NCBI GenBank assembly: GCA_963796225.1
Contig: CAWCLK010000017.1
Coordinates: 1 to 64,000, forward strand
DNA: 64,000 nucleotides
From: CAWCLK01 sp963796225
GTDB taxonomy: Bacteria > Actinomycetota > Nitriliruptoria > Nitriliruptorales > Nitriliruptoraceae
Direction: 5' to 3'
A model generated the notes under the pieces. The model did no database searches, had not been told where the DNA came from, and was given only the letters and a program-made list of their open reading frames with translations. Shown here piece after piece: positions 56,561 through 64,000 of the stretch. The stretch's first letter is position 1. The number at the start of each line of letters is the position of its first letter. Position numbers and translations under genes: made by a program.

Positions 56561-57031
56561 TCAGCAGGCGCCCGACAGGGATCCCTCGGCCTGCTCGTCG
56601 GCGTCGGAGACGAAGGTGCCGACGGCGGTGAACCCGTTGTCGGTCATCTGGAACTCGGGCGCGTTCGTGCTCGAGGCGGTGTCGGACGTGAACACGTCGA
56701 CTCCGTCGGAGTTCGTGACGACCACCTGTGCGTCGTCGGGTGCCTCGGGGTCGAACTCGCCCGAGATCGCATCCCCGTCGGCCGACCGGCCCGTGAACCG
56801 GATGCCGCCCTCGGGGTCGGCGTAGCAGTCGGTGATGTCGAAGTTGTAGGTCCCGTCGCCGACGGTCAGCTCCGCGGTGCCGTTCCCGGGCGTGGCGACG
56901 TCGCCGCCCTCGATGGGCGTGGTGCGGGTGGCCTCGGGCTCGGTGCTGGCCGTGGGGTCCCACGTGCCGCAGGCGGCCAGGGACAGGCAGACGGCAAGCG
57001 ACAGGGCAATGCGTCGGGTGCGGATGGCGAT
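56561..57031 (-). CDS. Small lipoprotein of unknown function (no canonical start)
   Basis: About 155 residues that open with RTRRIALSLAVCLSLAACGTWD, a lipoprotein signal with an LAAC lipobox. A ~110-residue beta-rich domain follows with GTAELTVGDGTYNFDITDCY and two cysteines (DC near the middle, GAC at the end) that could form a disulfide. No ATG, GTG or TTG lies in frame before the signal. The codons at the expected place are ATC (57031 and 57025), with GAAGG upstream. Either a non-standard start is used or a base is wrong. It resembles mycobacterial LppE/LpqH-type antigens only in general layout. Confidence 0.6.
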   Translation of the reverse strand: MAIRTRRIALSLAVCLSLAACGTWDPTASTEPEATRTTPIEGGDVATPGNGTAELTVGDGTYNFDITDCYADPEGGIRFTGRSADGDAISGEFDPEAPDDAQVVVTNSDGVDVFTSDTASSTNAPEFQMTDNGFTAVGTFVSDADEQAEGSLSGAC

Positions 57032-57116
57032 GCCTTCGGTGCGGGGGCTCTCGTCCCCGGTACGGAGCCACCCGCGCCCCGTCGCACCGTCCGACCAGTT
57101 GGACCAGCGAGTCGAG

Positions 57117-57188
57117 TACCCCCGGTAGGAATCGAACCTACGCTTCCGGCTCCGGAGGCCGGTGCTCTATCCACTGAGCTACGGGGGC
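57117..57188 (-). tRNA. tRNA-Arg (anticodon CCG)
   Basis: Read on the minus strand: a 7-bp acceptor stem (GCCCCCG with CGGGGGT, one G-T pair), a D arm with AGCTCAGTGGATAGAGC, an anticodon stem CCGGC/GCCGG with loop CTCCGGA, and a T arm GTAGG-TTCGATT-CCTAC. The discriminator is A; CCA is not encoded. It reads CGG codons, common in this GC-rich genome. argS lies 590 bp away on the other strand. Confidence 0.95.
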
Positions 57189-57274
57189 GCGACGCGCGAC
57201 GGTACCAGTGGCGGGACGGCCCCGAAAACCGCTCGGCTGGTGCATGTGGCACCCGAGAGGAGGGGGAGGTCGGG

Positions 57275-57280
57275 TAGGTT
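57275..57280 (+). promoter_or_regulatory. Candidate -10 box (TAGGTT)
   Basis: TAGGTT is 33 nt before the CheY-like gene and shares a 14-mer context with the box at 22321. Confidence 0.35.
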
Positions 57281-57312
57281 CCCGCCCTCGGAGGTTCCAG
57301 AGGGAGGTGGCC

Positions 57313-57681
57313 GTGGCACATCGCGTGCTGGCCGTGGACGACGACCCGGTCATCCAGCGGTTGCTCGAGGTCAACCTCGAGATGGAGGGCTACGAGGTCC
57401 GCCTGGCCTCTGACGGCCTGCAGGCCGTCGACGCGGCGCGCGAGTTCCAGCCGCACGTCATCCTGCTCGACGTCATGATGCCCAACATGGACGGCTGGGA
57501 GGCCTGCGCCACCATCAAGCAGGACCCGAACCTCGCGAACACCCCGGTGGTCTTCCTGTCGGCGCGTGCCCAGGACGCCGACATCGAACGCGGGACCGAG
57601 CTCGGGGCGGCGGCCTACATCACCAAGCCGTTCGACCCGATCGACCTGCTCGAGCTCGTCGCGGAGCTCGTCGAGGGCTGA
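57313..57681 (+). CDS. Single-domain response regulator (CheY-like)
   Basis: A 122-residue stand-alone receiver: VLAVDDDPVIQRLLE (acidic pocket), phospho-acceptor D53 in ILLDVMMPNMDGWE, and the conserved Lys in YITKPFDP. There is no output domain, so it must act by protein contact or phosphorelay. No kinase is adjacent. GTG 57313 has GGAGG six bases upstream. Confidence 0.92.
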   Translation: MAHRVLAVDDDPVIQRLLEVNLEMEGYEVRLASDGLQAVDAAREFQPHVILLDVMMPNMDGWEACATIKQDPNLANTPVVFLSARAQDADIERGTELGAAAYITKPFDPIDLLELVAELVEG

Positions 57682-57734
57682 TCGCCGGCAGGGGATCAGC
57701 CCGCCCCGGATGTCGGGGCGCGCGGCCACGCACG

Positions 57735-57740
57735 TACGCT
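57735..57740 (+). promoter_or_regulatory. Candidate -10 box (TACGCT) for the argS cluster
   Basis: TACGCT lies 36 nt before the argS ATG and could drive argS-lysA-GNAT. Confidence 0.4.
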
Positions 57741-57775
57741 GCGGCGCCCCGCCCCCGCACCGCACAGGCCCGACC

Positions 57776-59548
57776 ATGGTCCGCCCCGACGACATCGACC
57801 CCGTGCTGGCCGAGCTCGCCTCGCGCCTGCGCGCGGCGTTGGCCGACGCCGACCTGCCCGACGCGGACCCGGGGTTCGAGCGTCCCAAGCAGGCCGACCA
57901 CGGCGACTGGGCGTCCACCCTGGCGATGCGGTTGGCCAAGCCGGCGAAGCGCAACCCGCGCGAGATCGCCCAGGCCGTGCTCGACCACCTCACGCTGCCG
58001 GACGCGGTGGCCAGCGTCGAGATGGCCGGCCCCGGGTTCCTGAACTTCCGCTTCTCGCCCGACTACTACGCCGAGCTCGTGCGGTCCGTGGTCGCGGACG
58101 GGCCACGGTTCGGGCGTCGCACGCTCGGTGAGGACGCCGCAGTCACGTACAACGTCGAGTTCGTCTCGGCCAACCCCACGGGGCCGCTGCACGTCGGGGC
58201 GGGGCGCTGGGCCGCGACCGGTGACGCCATCGCCGCGCTGCTGGAGGCGGCCGGGCACCGCGTGACCCGCGAGTACTACGTCAACGACGCCGGCGAGCAG
58301 GTTCGCACCTTCGGCGAGTCGGTCGTCCTCGTCGCGCGCGGTGAGGAGCTGGGCGAGCGGCACTACCGCGGCGCCTATGTCATCGACATCGCCGAGTCCC
58401 TCCGCGCCGAGCACGGCGACGCGATCTTCGACAACACCGACGATGGCGAGGTCGCCCCGGCGGCCGGTGGGGTCGAGCACGCGGGGCACGGCCACAGCGG
58501 CAAGCTGGACGACCACGAGCAGTCGGCGGTCGCGGCCGACCCGCGCGTGGCGCCTGCCACCGCCGCCCGCGTGGGCGAGCTCGCCGTCGAGGCGATGCGC
58601 GCCAACATCGAGCAGACCCTGCACGGCATGGGCGTCGACTACGACACCTGGTTCTCCGAACGCCGTGGCCTGCACGAGTCGGGCGAGGTGGCCGCGGCCA
58701 TCGACGCGCTGCGCGACGCCGGTCAGACCTACGAGCAGGACGGGGCGTTGTTCCTGCGCACCGAGCAGCACGGCGACGACAAGGACCGGGTCCTGGTCCG
58801 CTCCGACGGGCGCCCGACCTACTTCGCGGCCGACTGCGCCTACATGCGCGACAAGTGGGCCCGGGCCGACGTCCTGTACTACCTGCTCGGCGCGGACCAC
58901 CACGGCTACGTCGACCGCCTCAAGGCCGCGGCCGCGTGCCTCGGCATCCCGCCCGAGGCGCTCGAGATCCGCATCGGCCAGATGGTCAACCTGCTCCGCG
59001 ACGGCGAACCGGTGCGGATGGGCAAGCGGTCGGGCAACTTCGTCGAGCTCGCCGAGGTCGTCGACGAGGTCGGCGTCGACGTCACCCGCTACCAGTTCCT
59101 GCGCCAGTCGCTGGACACGGCCGTCGACTTCGACCTGGCGGTGGTCGCTCGCCAATCGATGGACAACCCCGTCTACTACGTGCAGTACGCCCACGCGCGG
59201 ATCGCGTCGCTGGTGCGCACCGCCGACGAGCGCGGCTTCGACCACGGCGAGGTCACCGACGCGGACCTCGGACTGCTCGAGCACGAGGCCGAGCAGCAGC
59301 TGCTGACGGCGATGTCGCGCCTGCCCGAGGTGATCGCCGAGGCGGCCGAGCTGCGGGCCACGCAGCGCCTGGCCCACTACGCCGAGGAGCTCGCCGGCAC
59401 GTTCCACCGCTTCTACGCCGAGTGCACCGTCCTGGTCCCGGACGACGACCAGCTCGCCCGGGCGCGCTACTGGCTCGCGGTCGCGGCCAAGCAGGTGCTG
59501 GCCAACGCACTCGGCGTCCTGCGCGTCTCGGCACCGGAGCGGATGTGA
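57776..59548 (+). CDS. argS: Arginyl-tRNA synthetase
   Basis: A 590-residue class I synthetase that charges tRNA-Arg. The motifs are SANPTGPLHVGAGR (HIGH box), YVNDAGEQVRTFGESV, GADHHGYVDRL, and MGKRSGNF (KMSKS equivalent). The C-terminal DALR anticodon domain has YVQYAHARI and LANALGVLRVSAPERM. A His/Gly/Asp-rich stretch at ~230-252 (HAGHGHSGKLDDHEQ) looks like a lineage-specific insertion. Confidence 0.95.
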   Translation: MVRPDDIDPVLAELASRLRAALADADLPDADPGFERPKQADHGDWASTLAMRLAKPAKRNPREIAQAVLDHLTLPDAVASVEMAGPGFLNFRFSPDYYAELVRSVVADGPRFGRRTLGEDAAVTYNVEFVSANPTGPLHVGAGRWAATGDAIAALLEAAGHRVTREYYVNDAGEQVRTFGESVVLVARGEELGERHYRGAYVIDIAESLRAEHGDAIFDNTDDGEVAPAAGGVEHAGHGHSGKLDDHEQSAVAADPRVAPATAARVGELAVEAMRANIEQTLHGMGVDYDTWFSERRGLHESGEVAAAIDALRDAGQTYEQDGALFLRTEQHGDDKDRVLVRSDGRPTYFAADCAYMRDKWARADVLYYLLGADHHGYVDRLKAAAACLGIPPEALEIRIGQMVNLLRDGEPVRMGKRSGNFVELAEVVDEVGVDVTRYQFLRQSLDTAVDFDLAVVARQSMDNPVYYVQYAHARIASLVRTADERGFDHGEVTDADLGLLEHEAEQQLLTAMSRLPEVIAEAAELRATQRLAHYAEELAGTFHRFYAECTVLVPDDDQLARARYWLAVAAKQVLANALGVLRVSAPERM

Positions 59549-59551
59549 GCC

Positions 59552-60863
59552 ATGTACTCCTCAGCCTGGCCCCTGACCGCCCGTCGCGACGACGACGGGG
59601 CGCTGGTGATCGGCGACTGCCGGCTGCCGGACCTCGTCGCCGAGCACGGCTCGCCCGCTGTGGGTCGTCGACGAGCACGACCTGCGCAGCCGCGCCCGCG
59701 CCTACGTCGACGCCTTCCCCGGCGCCACGGTCGCCTACGCCTCGAAGGCCTGGTGCGCCGTGGGCGTGCTGCAGCTGGTCACCGAGGAGGGGCTGTGGGT
59801 CGACGTCGCCTCCGGCGGCGAGCTGCACACCGCGGACGTCGCCGGCGTCCCGATGGACCAGGTCGTGTTCCACGGCAACGCGAAGTCCGTCGACGAGCTG
59901 CGGATGGCCGCCCGGCTGGGCGTCGGCCGCGTCGTGGTCGACTCGTTCGTCGAGCTCGAACGGCTGCAGGCCGATCGGCGAGGAGCTCGGCCACGTGTTC
60001 GACGTGTGGCTGCGGATCACACCGGGCATCGACGCCCACACCCACGAGTTCGTGCGGACCGGACAGGACGACTCGAAGTTCGGGTTCACCCTCTCGCTCG
60101 GCCTCGCCGACCGCGCCGTCGAGCAGGTCGCCGAGCTCCCCAACGTCGAGCTGCGCGGGGTCCACGCCCACATCGGCTCGCAGATCTTCGGCACCGACCC
60201 CTTCATGGCCAACGCCGACGTGCTGCTCGGGCTGCTGGCGCGCTGGCGTGACGAGTACGGGTTCGTCCTCGACGAGCTCAACCTCGGGGGCGGCATGGGG
60301 ATCAGCTACACCCACGAGGACCACCCGGTCACCATCGAGCGGTACGGCCGCGCCGTGCTGGCGGCGGTCGAGGAGACCTCGCGGCGCCTGGACTACCCGG
60401 CCCCGCACGTCTTCGTCGAGCCCGGACGCGCCATCGTCGGACCCGTCGACCGTCACCGTCTACACGCGTCGAGGTCGTCAAGACGCTCGAGGGGATCCGG
60501 ACCTACGTCGCGGTCGACGGCGGCATGTCCGACAACATCCGGCCGGCCCTGTACGAGGCCGAGCACGAGGTCGCGCTCGCCAACCGCCAGTCGGCAGCGA
60601 CGACGTCGGACGTGGTCACCGTCGTCGGCAAGCACTGCGAGTCCGGGGACCTGGTCCGCGAACGCACGGGCCTGCCGGGCGACGTGGCCAGCGGGGACCT
60701 GCTCGCCGTGGCGGCCACCGGGGCCTACACGTCGTCGATGGCGTCCAACTACAACCGGCTTCCCCGCCCCGCCGCGGTCCTGGTTCGCGACGGGCAGGTG
60801 CGGCCCCTGCTGCGGCGCGAGTCGTACGAGGACCTCGTCGCCCGCGACGTGCAGCTGACGTGA
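59552..60863 (+). CDS. lysA: Diaminopimelate decarboxylase (four frame breaks)
   Basis: The last step of lysine synthesis, PLP-dependent. Conserved parts lie in order but in changing frames: LPDLVAEHGSP | LWVVDEHDLRSRARAYVDAF with PLP lysine YASKAWC | IGEELGHVFDVWLRITPGI with HAHIGSQIFG and LNLGGGMGISY | STVTVYT | VEVVKTLEGIRTYVAVDGG to the stop. Removing one base at each of ~59655 (TCGCCCGCTG), ~59972 (CAGGCCGATC), ~60438 (GGACCCGTCG) and ~60467 (ACACGCGTCG) restores a full ~435-residue enzyme. Each is an extra C or G, so sequence error is likelier than decay. Confidence 0.9.
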
Positions 60864-61672
60864 CCGTGGCGCTGGTGGGCCTGGCCTCCGAGCGGCTGGG
60901 CTTCGGCCCGGCGACCCTGCAGACGGTCGTGCACGACCACGTGGTGCTGCGGACCCCGACCCGGCCCGTCCACTGGCCCGGCAACGCCCTGCACCTGTTC
61001 GACACCCCCACAGACGTCGAGGCCGCGTGGGCCCGCTTCGATCGCAGCGTCGGCCAGCTGCCCGGTGTCACGCGGCGCGTGGTGTGCTGGGAGACATCGG
61101 GCACCGGCGACGACCCGGGCACCGAGGTCCCCGCGTCCGGCCAGCTGCTGTCGACCGAGGTGGGCGTGCTGGCCCCCGACGCGCCAGCGCCCCGCCGTCC
61201 GCTGCCCGACGGCGTCACCATCGTGCGGGCGGACACCCCGCCGCACTGGGCCGGCGCCAAGGTGCTGTACCTGCAGACCGACTGGGAGGGCGACGAGCCC
61301 TACTGGCGGTGGATGGTGGACCAGCAGCGCCAGCTGGCCGAGGCCGGCGGCGGCGCGGTGCTGGTCGCCTACCAGCTCGGCATCCCGGTGGGCCGGGCGG
61401 CGCTGTTCGTGCCGCACGAGCACGTCCAGCCCCCGGTGCAGAAGCTGGCCGTGGTCGAGGACGTGATCGTCCACCCGCTGTACCGCGGCACGGGGATCGC
61501 GTCGGCGCTGGTGTCGGCGACCGTCGAGCTGGCACGGGGCGTGCTGCCCGAGGTCCGCGTCGTGGTGCGCTCCGACCCGGGCTCGGCCACCGCCGCCTGG
61601 TACGCGCGGCTCGGGTTCGCCCCGGCCTCGCGCACCTGGCTCGCGCGCAGTGCGATGGGTCGCCCCGGGTAG
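60860..61672 (+). CDS. GNAT family N-acetyltransferase
   Basis: A 270-residue protein with a C-terminal GNAT fold (~120-265): VVEDVIVHPLYRGTGIASAL (acetyl-CoA loop RGTGIA) and SATAAWYARLGFAPASRTWL. Residues 1-105 (LASERLGFGPATLQTVVHDH) may be a degenerate second GNAT. GTG 60860 overlaps the lysA stop (GTGA), so it sits inside the aspartate-family cluster. The substrate is unknown. Confidence 0.8.
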   Translation: MTVALVGLASERLGFGPATLQTVVHDHVVLRTPTRPVHWPGNALHLFDTPTDVEAAWARFDRSVGQLPGVTRRVVCWETSGTGDDPGTEVPASGQLLSTEVGVLAPDAPAPRRPLPDGVTIVRADTPPHWAGAKVLYLQTDWEGDEPYWRWMVDQQRQLAEAGGGAVLVAYQLGIPVGRAALFVPHEHVQPPVQKLAVVEDVIVHPLYRGTGIASALVSATVELARGVLPEVRVVVRSDPGSATAAWYARLGFAPASRTWLARSAMGRPG

Positions 61673-61676
61673 GGTG
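61671..61676 (+). promoter_or_regulatory. Candidate -10 box (TAGGGT) for hom
   Basis: TAGGGT overlaps the GNAT stop codon and lies 39 nt before the hom ATG, a possible internal promoter. Confidence 0.3.
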
Positions 61677-61714
61677 CGCGCCTGCTCGCAGACCCCGGTC
61701 CACAGGAGGCGGGC

Positions 61715-63008
61715 ATGGATCGCGTCATCCGCGTCGGCCTGCTCGGCTGCGGCACCGTCGGCAGCGGCGTCGTCACCATCCTGGACGCCGACGACGACGA
61801 CATCGCGGCGCGCACGGGCGCCAGCCTGCAGGTCGTACGGGTGTGCGTGCGCGACCTCACCAAGGACCGTGGCCTGCCCCTCGATCCCGAGGTGTTCACC
61901 GACGACCCCCAGCAGGTCGTCGCCGCGGACGACGTCGACGTGGTCGTCGAGGTCATGGGCGGACGCGAGCCCGCAGGGGCGCTGATCCGCCAGGCGCTGC
62001 GCAACGGCAAGCCGGTCGTGACCGCGAACAAGGAGCTGGTCGCCCACGAGGGCCCCGACCTGTTCGAGGAGGCCTACGCCAACGGCGTGGACCTGATGTA
62101 CGAGGCCGCGGTGGCCGGGGCGATCCCGATCATCAAGCCGCTGAAGGAGTCGCTGGCCGGCGACAAGGTCCGACGCGTCGTGGCCATCCTCAACGGCACG
62201 ACCAACTACATCCTCACCCGGATGACCGAGGACCGGGCGGTCTACGGCGACGTGCTGGCCGAGGCCCAGGCGCTGGGCTACGCCGAGGCCGATCCCACCG
62301 CCGACGTCGGCGGGCACGACGCCGCCAGCAAGGCCGCCATCGTCGCCTCGCTGGCGTTCGACACGCGGGTGCAGGCCGACGACGTCCACCGCGAGGGGAT
62401 CGAGCGGGTCACGCCCACCGACATCGAGGTCGCCACGCGTCTCGGGTACGTGGTCAAGCTGCTGGCCATCGCCAACGAGGACGGCGACGACGTCGCGGTC
62501 CGCGTGCACCCGACCTTCCTGCCGCGCGAGCACCCGTTGGCCGCCGTGCGCGAGGCGTTCAACGCGATCTACGTCGAGTCCGACTTCGCCGGCGAGCTGA
62601 TGTTCTACGGCCGGGGCGCCGGTTCGTACCCGACGGGCTCGGCGGTGGTCGGCGACCTGGTCGACGTCGCCCGCAACGTGCTGCAGACGGCCCGCGGGCC
62701 CTGTCGAGTCGCAGCACCACACCAAGCGCATCCGCCCCATCGCCGAGCTCGAGACCCAGTACTACGTGCTGCTCGAGGTCGACGACGTCCCCGGTGTGCT
62801 GGCCACCGTCGCCACCGTCTTCGGGACGCACAAGGTCTCCATCGCCCAGGTGTGGCAGACCGACGACGACGACCGCGTGCAGCTGGTCCTGATCACCCAC
62901 CGGGCGCTCGAGCAGCACCTCGAGGACACCGTCCAGGAGCTGCGGCGCACCTCCGGGGTGCGCGACGTGGTCAACGTGCTGCGGGTCGAGTCGGAAATCT
63001 TCGGCTGA
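61715..63008 (+). CDS. hom: Homoserine dehydrogenase with ACT domain (one frame break)
   Basis: About 430 residues; reduces aspartate semialdehyde to homoserine. The NAD(P) loop is GLLGCGTVGSGVV, followed by VTANKELVAHEG, AAVAGAIPIIKPLKE, ILNGTTNYILT and GYAEADPTADVGGHDAASK. The C-terminal ACT domain (YYVLLEVDDVPGVLATVATV) probably senses threonine. The frame breaks near 62700 in GCGGGCCCTGTCG; removing one base joins ARGPVESQHHTKRIRPI. ATG 61715 with a perfect AGGAGG. Confidence 0.92.
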
Positions 63009-63021
63009 CCCCCCGGCGCGT

Positions 63022-63027
63022 ACGCTG
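63022..63027 (+). promoter_or_regulatory. Candidate -10 box (TACGCT) for thrC
   Basis: TACGCT lies 45 nt before the thrC ATG in the 58-bp gap after hom. Confidence 0.35.
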
Positions 63028-63066
63028 CCCGGCGACCTGCACCCCCTTGCAGAAGGCGAGCATCCG

Positions 63067-64000
63067 ATGGCGCACGTGTGGCGCGGCATCATCGAGGAGT
63101 ACCGCGACCGCATGCCGGTCGAGGACGACGCCGCGATCGTGACCCTGCGCGAGGGCGGCACGCCGCTGATCCACAGCGAGCACCTGTCCGAGCTGACCGG
63201 GTGCGAGGTGCACCTCAAGTACGACGGCGCCAACCCCACGGGGTCCTTCAAGGACCGCGGGATGACGATGGCGATCACCAAGGCCGTCGAGAAGGGCGCC
63301 GAGGCGGTCATCTGTGCCTCCACCGGCAACACCTCCGCGGCCGCCGCGGCCTACGCCGGCAAGGCGGGGCTGACCTGCGGCGTCGTCGTCCCCGCCGGCA
63401 AGATCGCGATGGGCAAGCTCGCCCAGGCGCTGGTGCACGGCGCCGAGGTGATCCAGATCGACGGCAACTTCGACCACGCGCTGCAGATCTGCCGGACGCT
63501 GGACGAGAAGTACCCCGTCGAGCTGGTCAACAGCGTCAACCCGTTCCGCATCGAGGGCCAGAAGTCGGGGGCCTTCGAGGTCTGCGACCAGCTTGGCCGC
63601 GCCCCCGACGTGCACGTGATGCCCGTCGGCAACGCCGGCAACATCACGGCCTACTGGAAGGGCTACCGCGAGTACCACGCGGACGGCCTGATCGACGACC
63701 TGCCGGTGCTGCGCGGGTACCAGGCCGCCGGGGCCGCCCCGATCGTCGAGGGCCGGGTCATCGAGAACCCCGAGACCATCGCCACCGCGATCCGCATCGG
63801 CAACCCGGCCTCCTGGCAGTTCGCGGTCGAGGCGGCCGAGCAGTCCGAGGGCTCGATCCGCGCGGTCACCGACGACGAGATCCTGCACGGCTACCACCTG
63901 GTGGCCAGGACGGGCGTGTTCGCCGAGCCGGCCTCCTGCGCCTCGATCGCCGGGCTGCTCCAGCTGCACGAGGCGGGCGAGCTCGAGCGCGGCCAGGTCG
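63067..64000 (+). CDS. thrC: Threonine synthase (cut by the window end)
   Basis: Residues 1-311 of a PLP fold-type II enzyme that converts O-phosphohomoserine to threonine. It begins MAHVWRGIIEEYRDRMPVED, as in the actinobacterial short form, with VTLREGGTPLI, the PLP lysine in YDGANPTGSFKDRGM, ASTGNTSAAAAAYA, VNSVNPFRIEGQKS and MPVGNAGNITAYW. About 40-60 residues are missing beyond 64000. The AGAAGGCGAG before ATG 63067 is the ribosome site. Confidence 0.95.
   Translation, partial: MAHVWRGIIEEYRDRMPVEDDAAIVTLREGGTPLIHSEHLSELTGCEVHLKYDGANPTGSFKDRGMTMAITKAVEKGAEAVICASTGNTSAAAAAYAGKAGLTCGVVVPAGKIAMGKLAQALVHGAEVIQIDGNFDHALQICRTLDEKYPVELVNSVNPFRIEGQKSGAFEVCDQLGRAPDVHVMPVGNAGNITAYWKGYREYHADGLIDDLPVLRGYQAAGAAPIVEGRVIENPETIATAIRIGNPASWQFAVEAAEQSEGSIRAVTDDEILHGYHLVARTGVFAEPASCASIAGLLQLHEAGELERGQV

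Noticed and set aside
59552..60863. lysA as a genuine pseudogene
   Set aside because: All catalytic blocks are present in order, each break is a single extra base, and the rest of the argS-hom-thrC cluster shows the same kind of break.

Overview
The window is high-GC DNA with dense, often overlapping genes. The gene set is that of an actinomycete: two WhiB proteins, a BldD orthologue, a SigR/RsrA-type redox pair, the three coenzyme F420 genes fbiA/fbiB/fbiC, a PdtaS-type kinase, and DUF3499, DUF5719 and DUF6459 proteins. A CWB2-repeat surface protein and mixed synteny point to a deep-branching actinobacterium, perhaps of the Nitriliruptoria. That placement is an inference. No insertion sequence, prophage or CRISPR array is visible.

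Layout. 0-8 kb: a plus-strand operon for a surface polysaccharide (GT2/GT4 fusion, CWB2/FnIII surface protein, Wzm/TagG-like permease, Wzt/TagH-like ATPase, GT2, DUF952). 8-14.4 kb, minus strand: a Tam-like methyltransferase, a DUF3105 membrane protein and the livKHMGF transporter for branched-chain amino acids. 14.5-19.5 kb: fbiB-fbiA diverging from a fused fbiC. 19.5-31.6 kb: an ECF sigma factor behind an unusual repeat-rich control region, a coiled-coil/HhH protein, whiB2, a GT2-polytopic membrane protein, DUF5719, a zinc metallopeptidase, DUF3499, a methyltransferase, manB, a Trm112-like protein and a cupin. Much of this order resembles the M. tuberculosis fbiA-whiB2-manB region. 31.7-38.6 kb: PNP, comF, a short hpf, a NarL-type regulator, a thioesterase and secA. 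38.4-43.6 kb: a DUF6459 gene and its partner, sigR-rsrA, an epimerase, bldD and an unknown gene. 43.6-47.4 kb: a highly structured leader, a 25-codon peptide gene, an HD-GYP membrane protein, a degenerate HD sister and DUF5317. 47.5-53.8 kb: enoyl-CoA hydratase, a sigma-region-4-like protein, pdtaS, whiB1, a diacylglycerol kinase-like gene and a secreted hydrolase. 53.9-64 kb: the CBS and cystathionine gamma-synthase/lyase pair, a lipoprotein, tRNA-Arg(CCG), a CheY-like regulator, then argS-lysA-GNAT-hom-thrC (cut by the window end), which is an actinobacterial aspartate-family cluster.

At least 13 sites show an open frame jumping by one base inside an otherwise intact conserved protein. They affect essential or core genes (secA, lysA four times, hom, CBS twice, livM/livG). 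Nearly all need one base removed, several in a short G or C run. I read them as sequence or assembly errors rather than pseudogenes, and I give each gene over its repaired span.

The most interesting signal is at 43.97-45.6 kb. About 170 nt of nested inverted repeats can pair with and hide a near-perfect Shine-Dalgarno of a tiny signal-peptide-like ORF, directly before two membrane HD-domain proteins and 1.1 kb after a BldD with an intact cyclic-di-GMP-binding signature.
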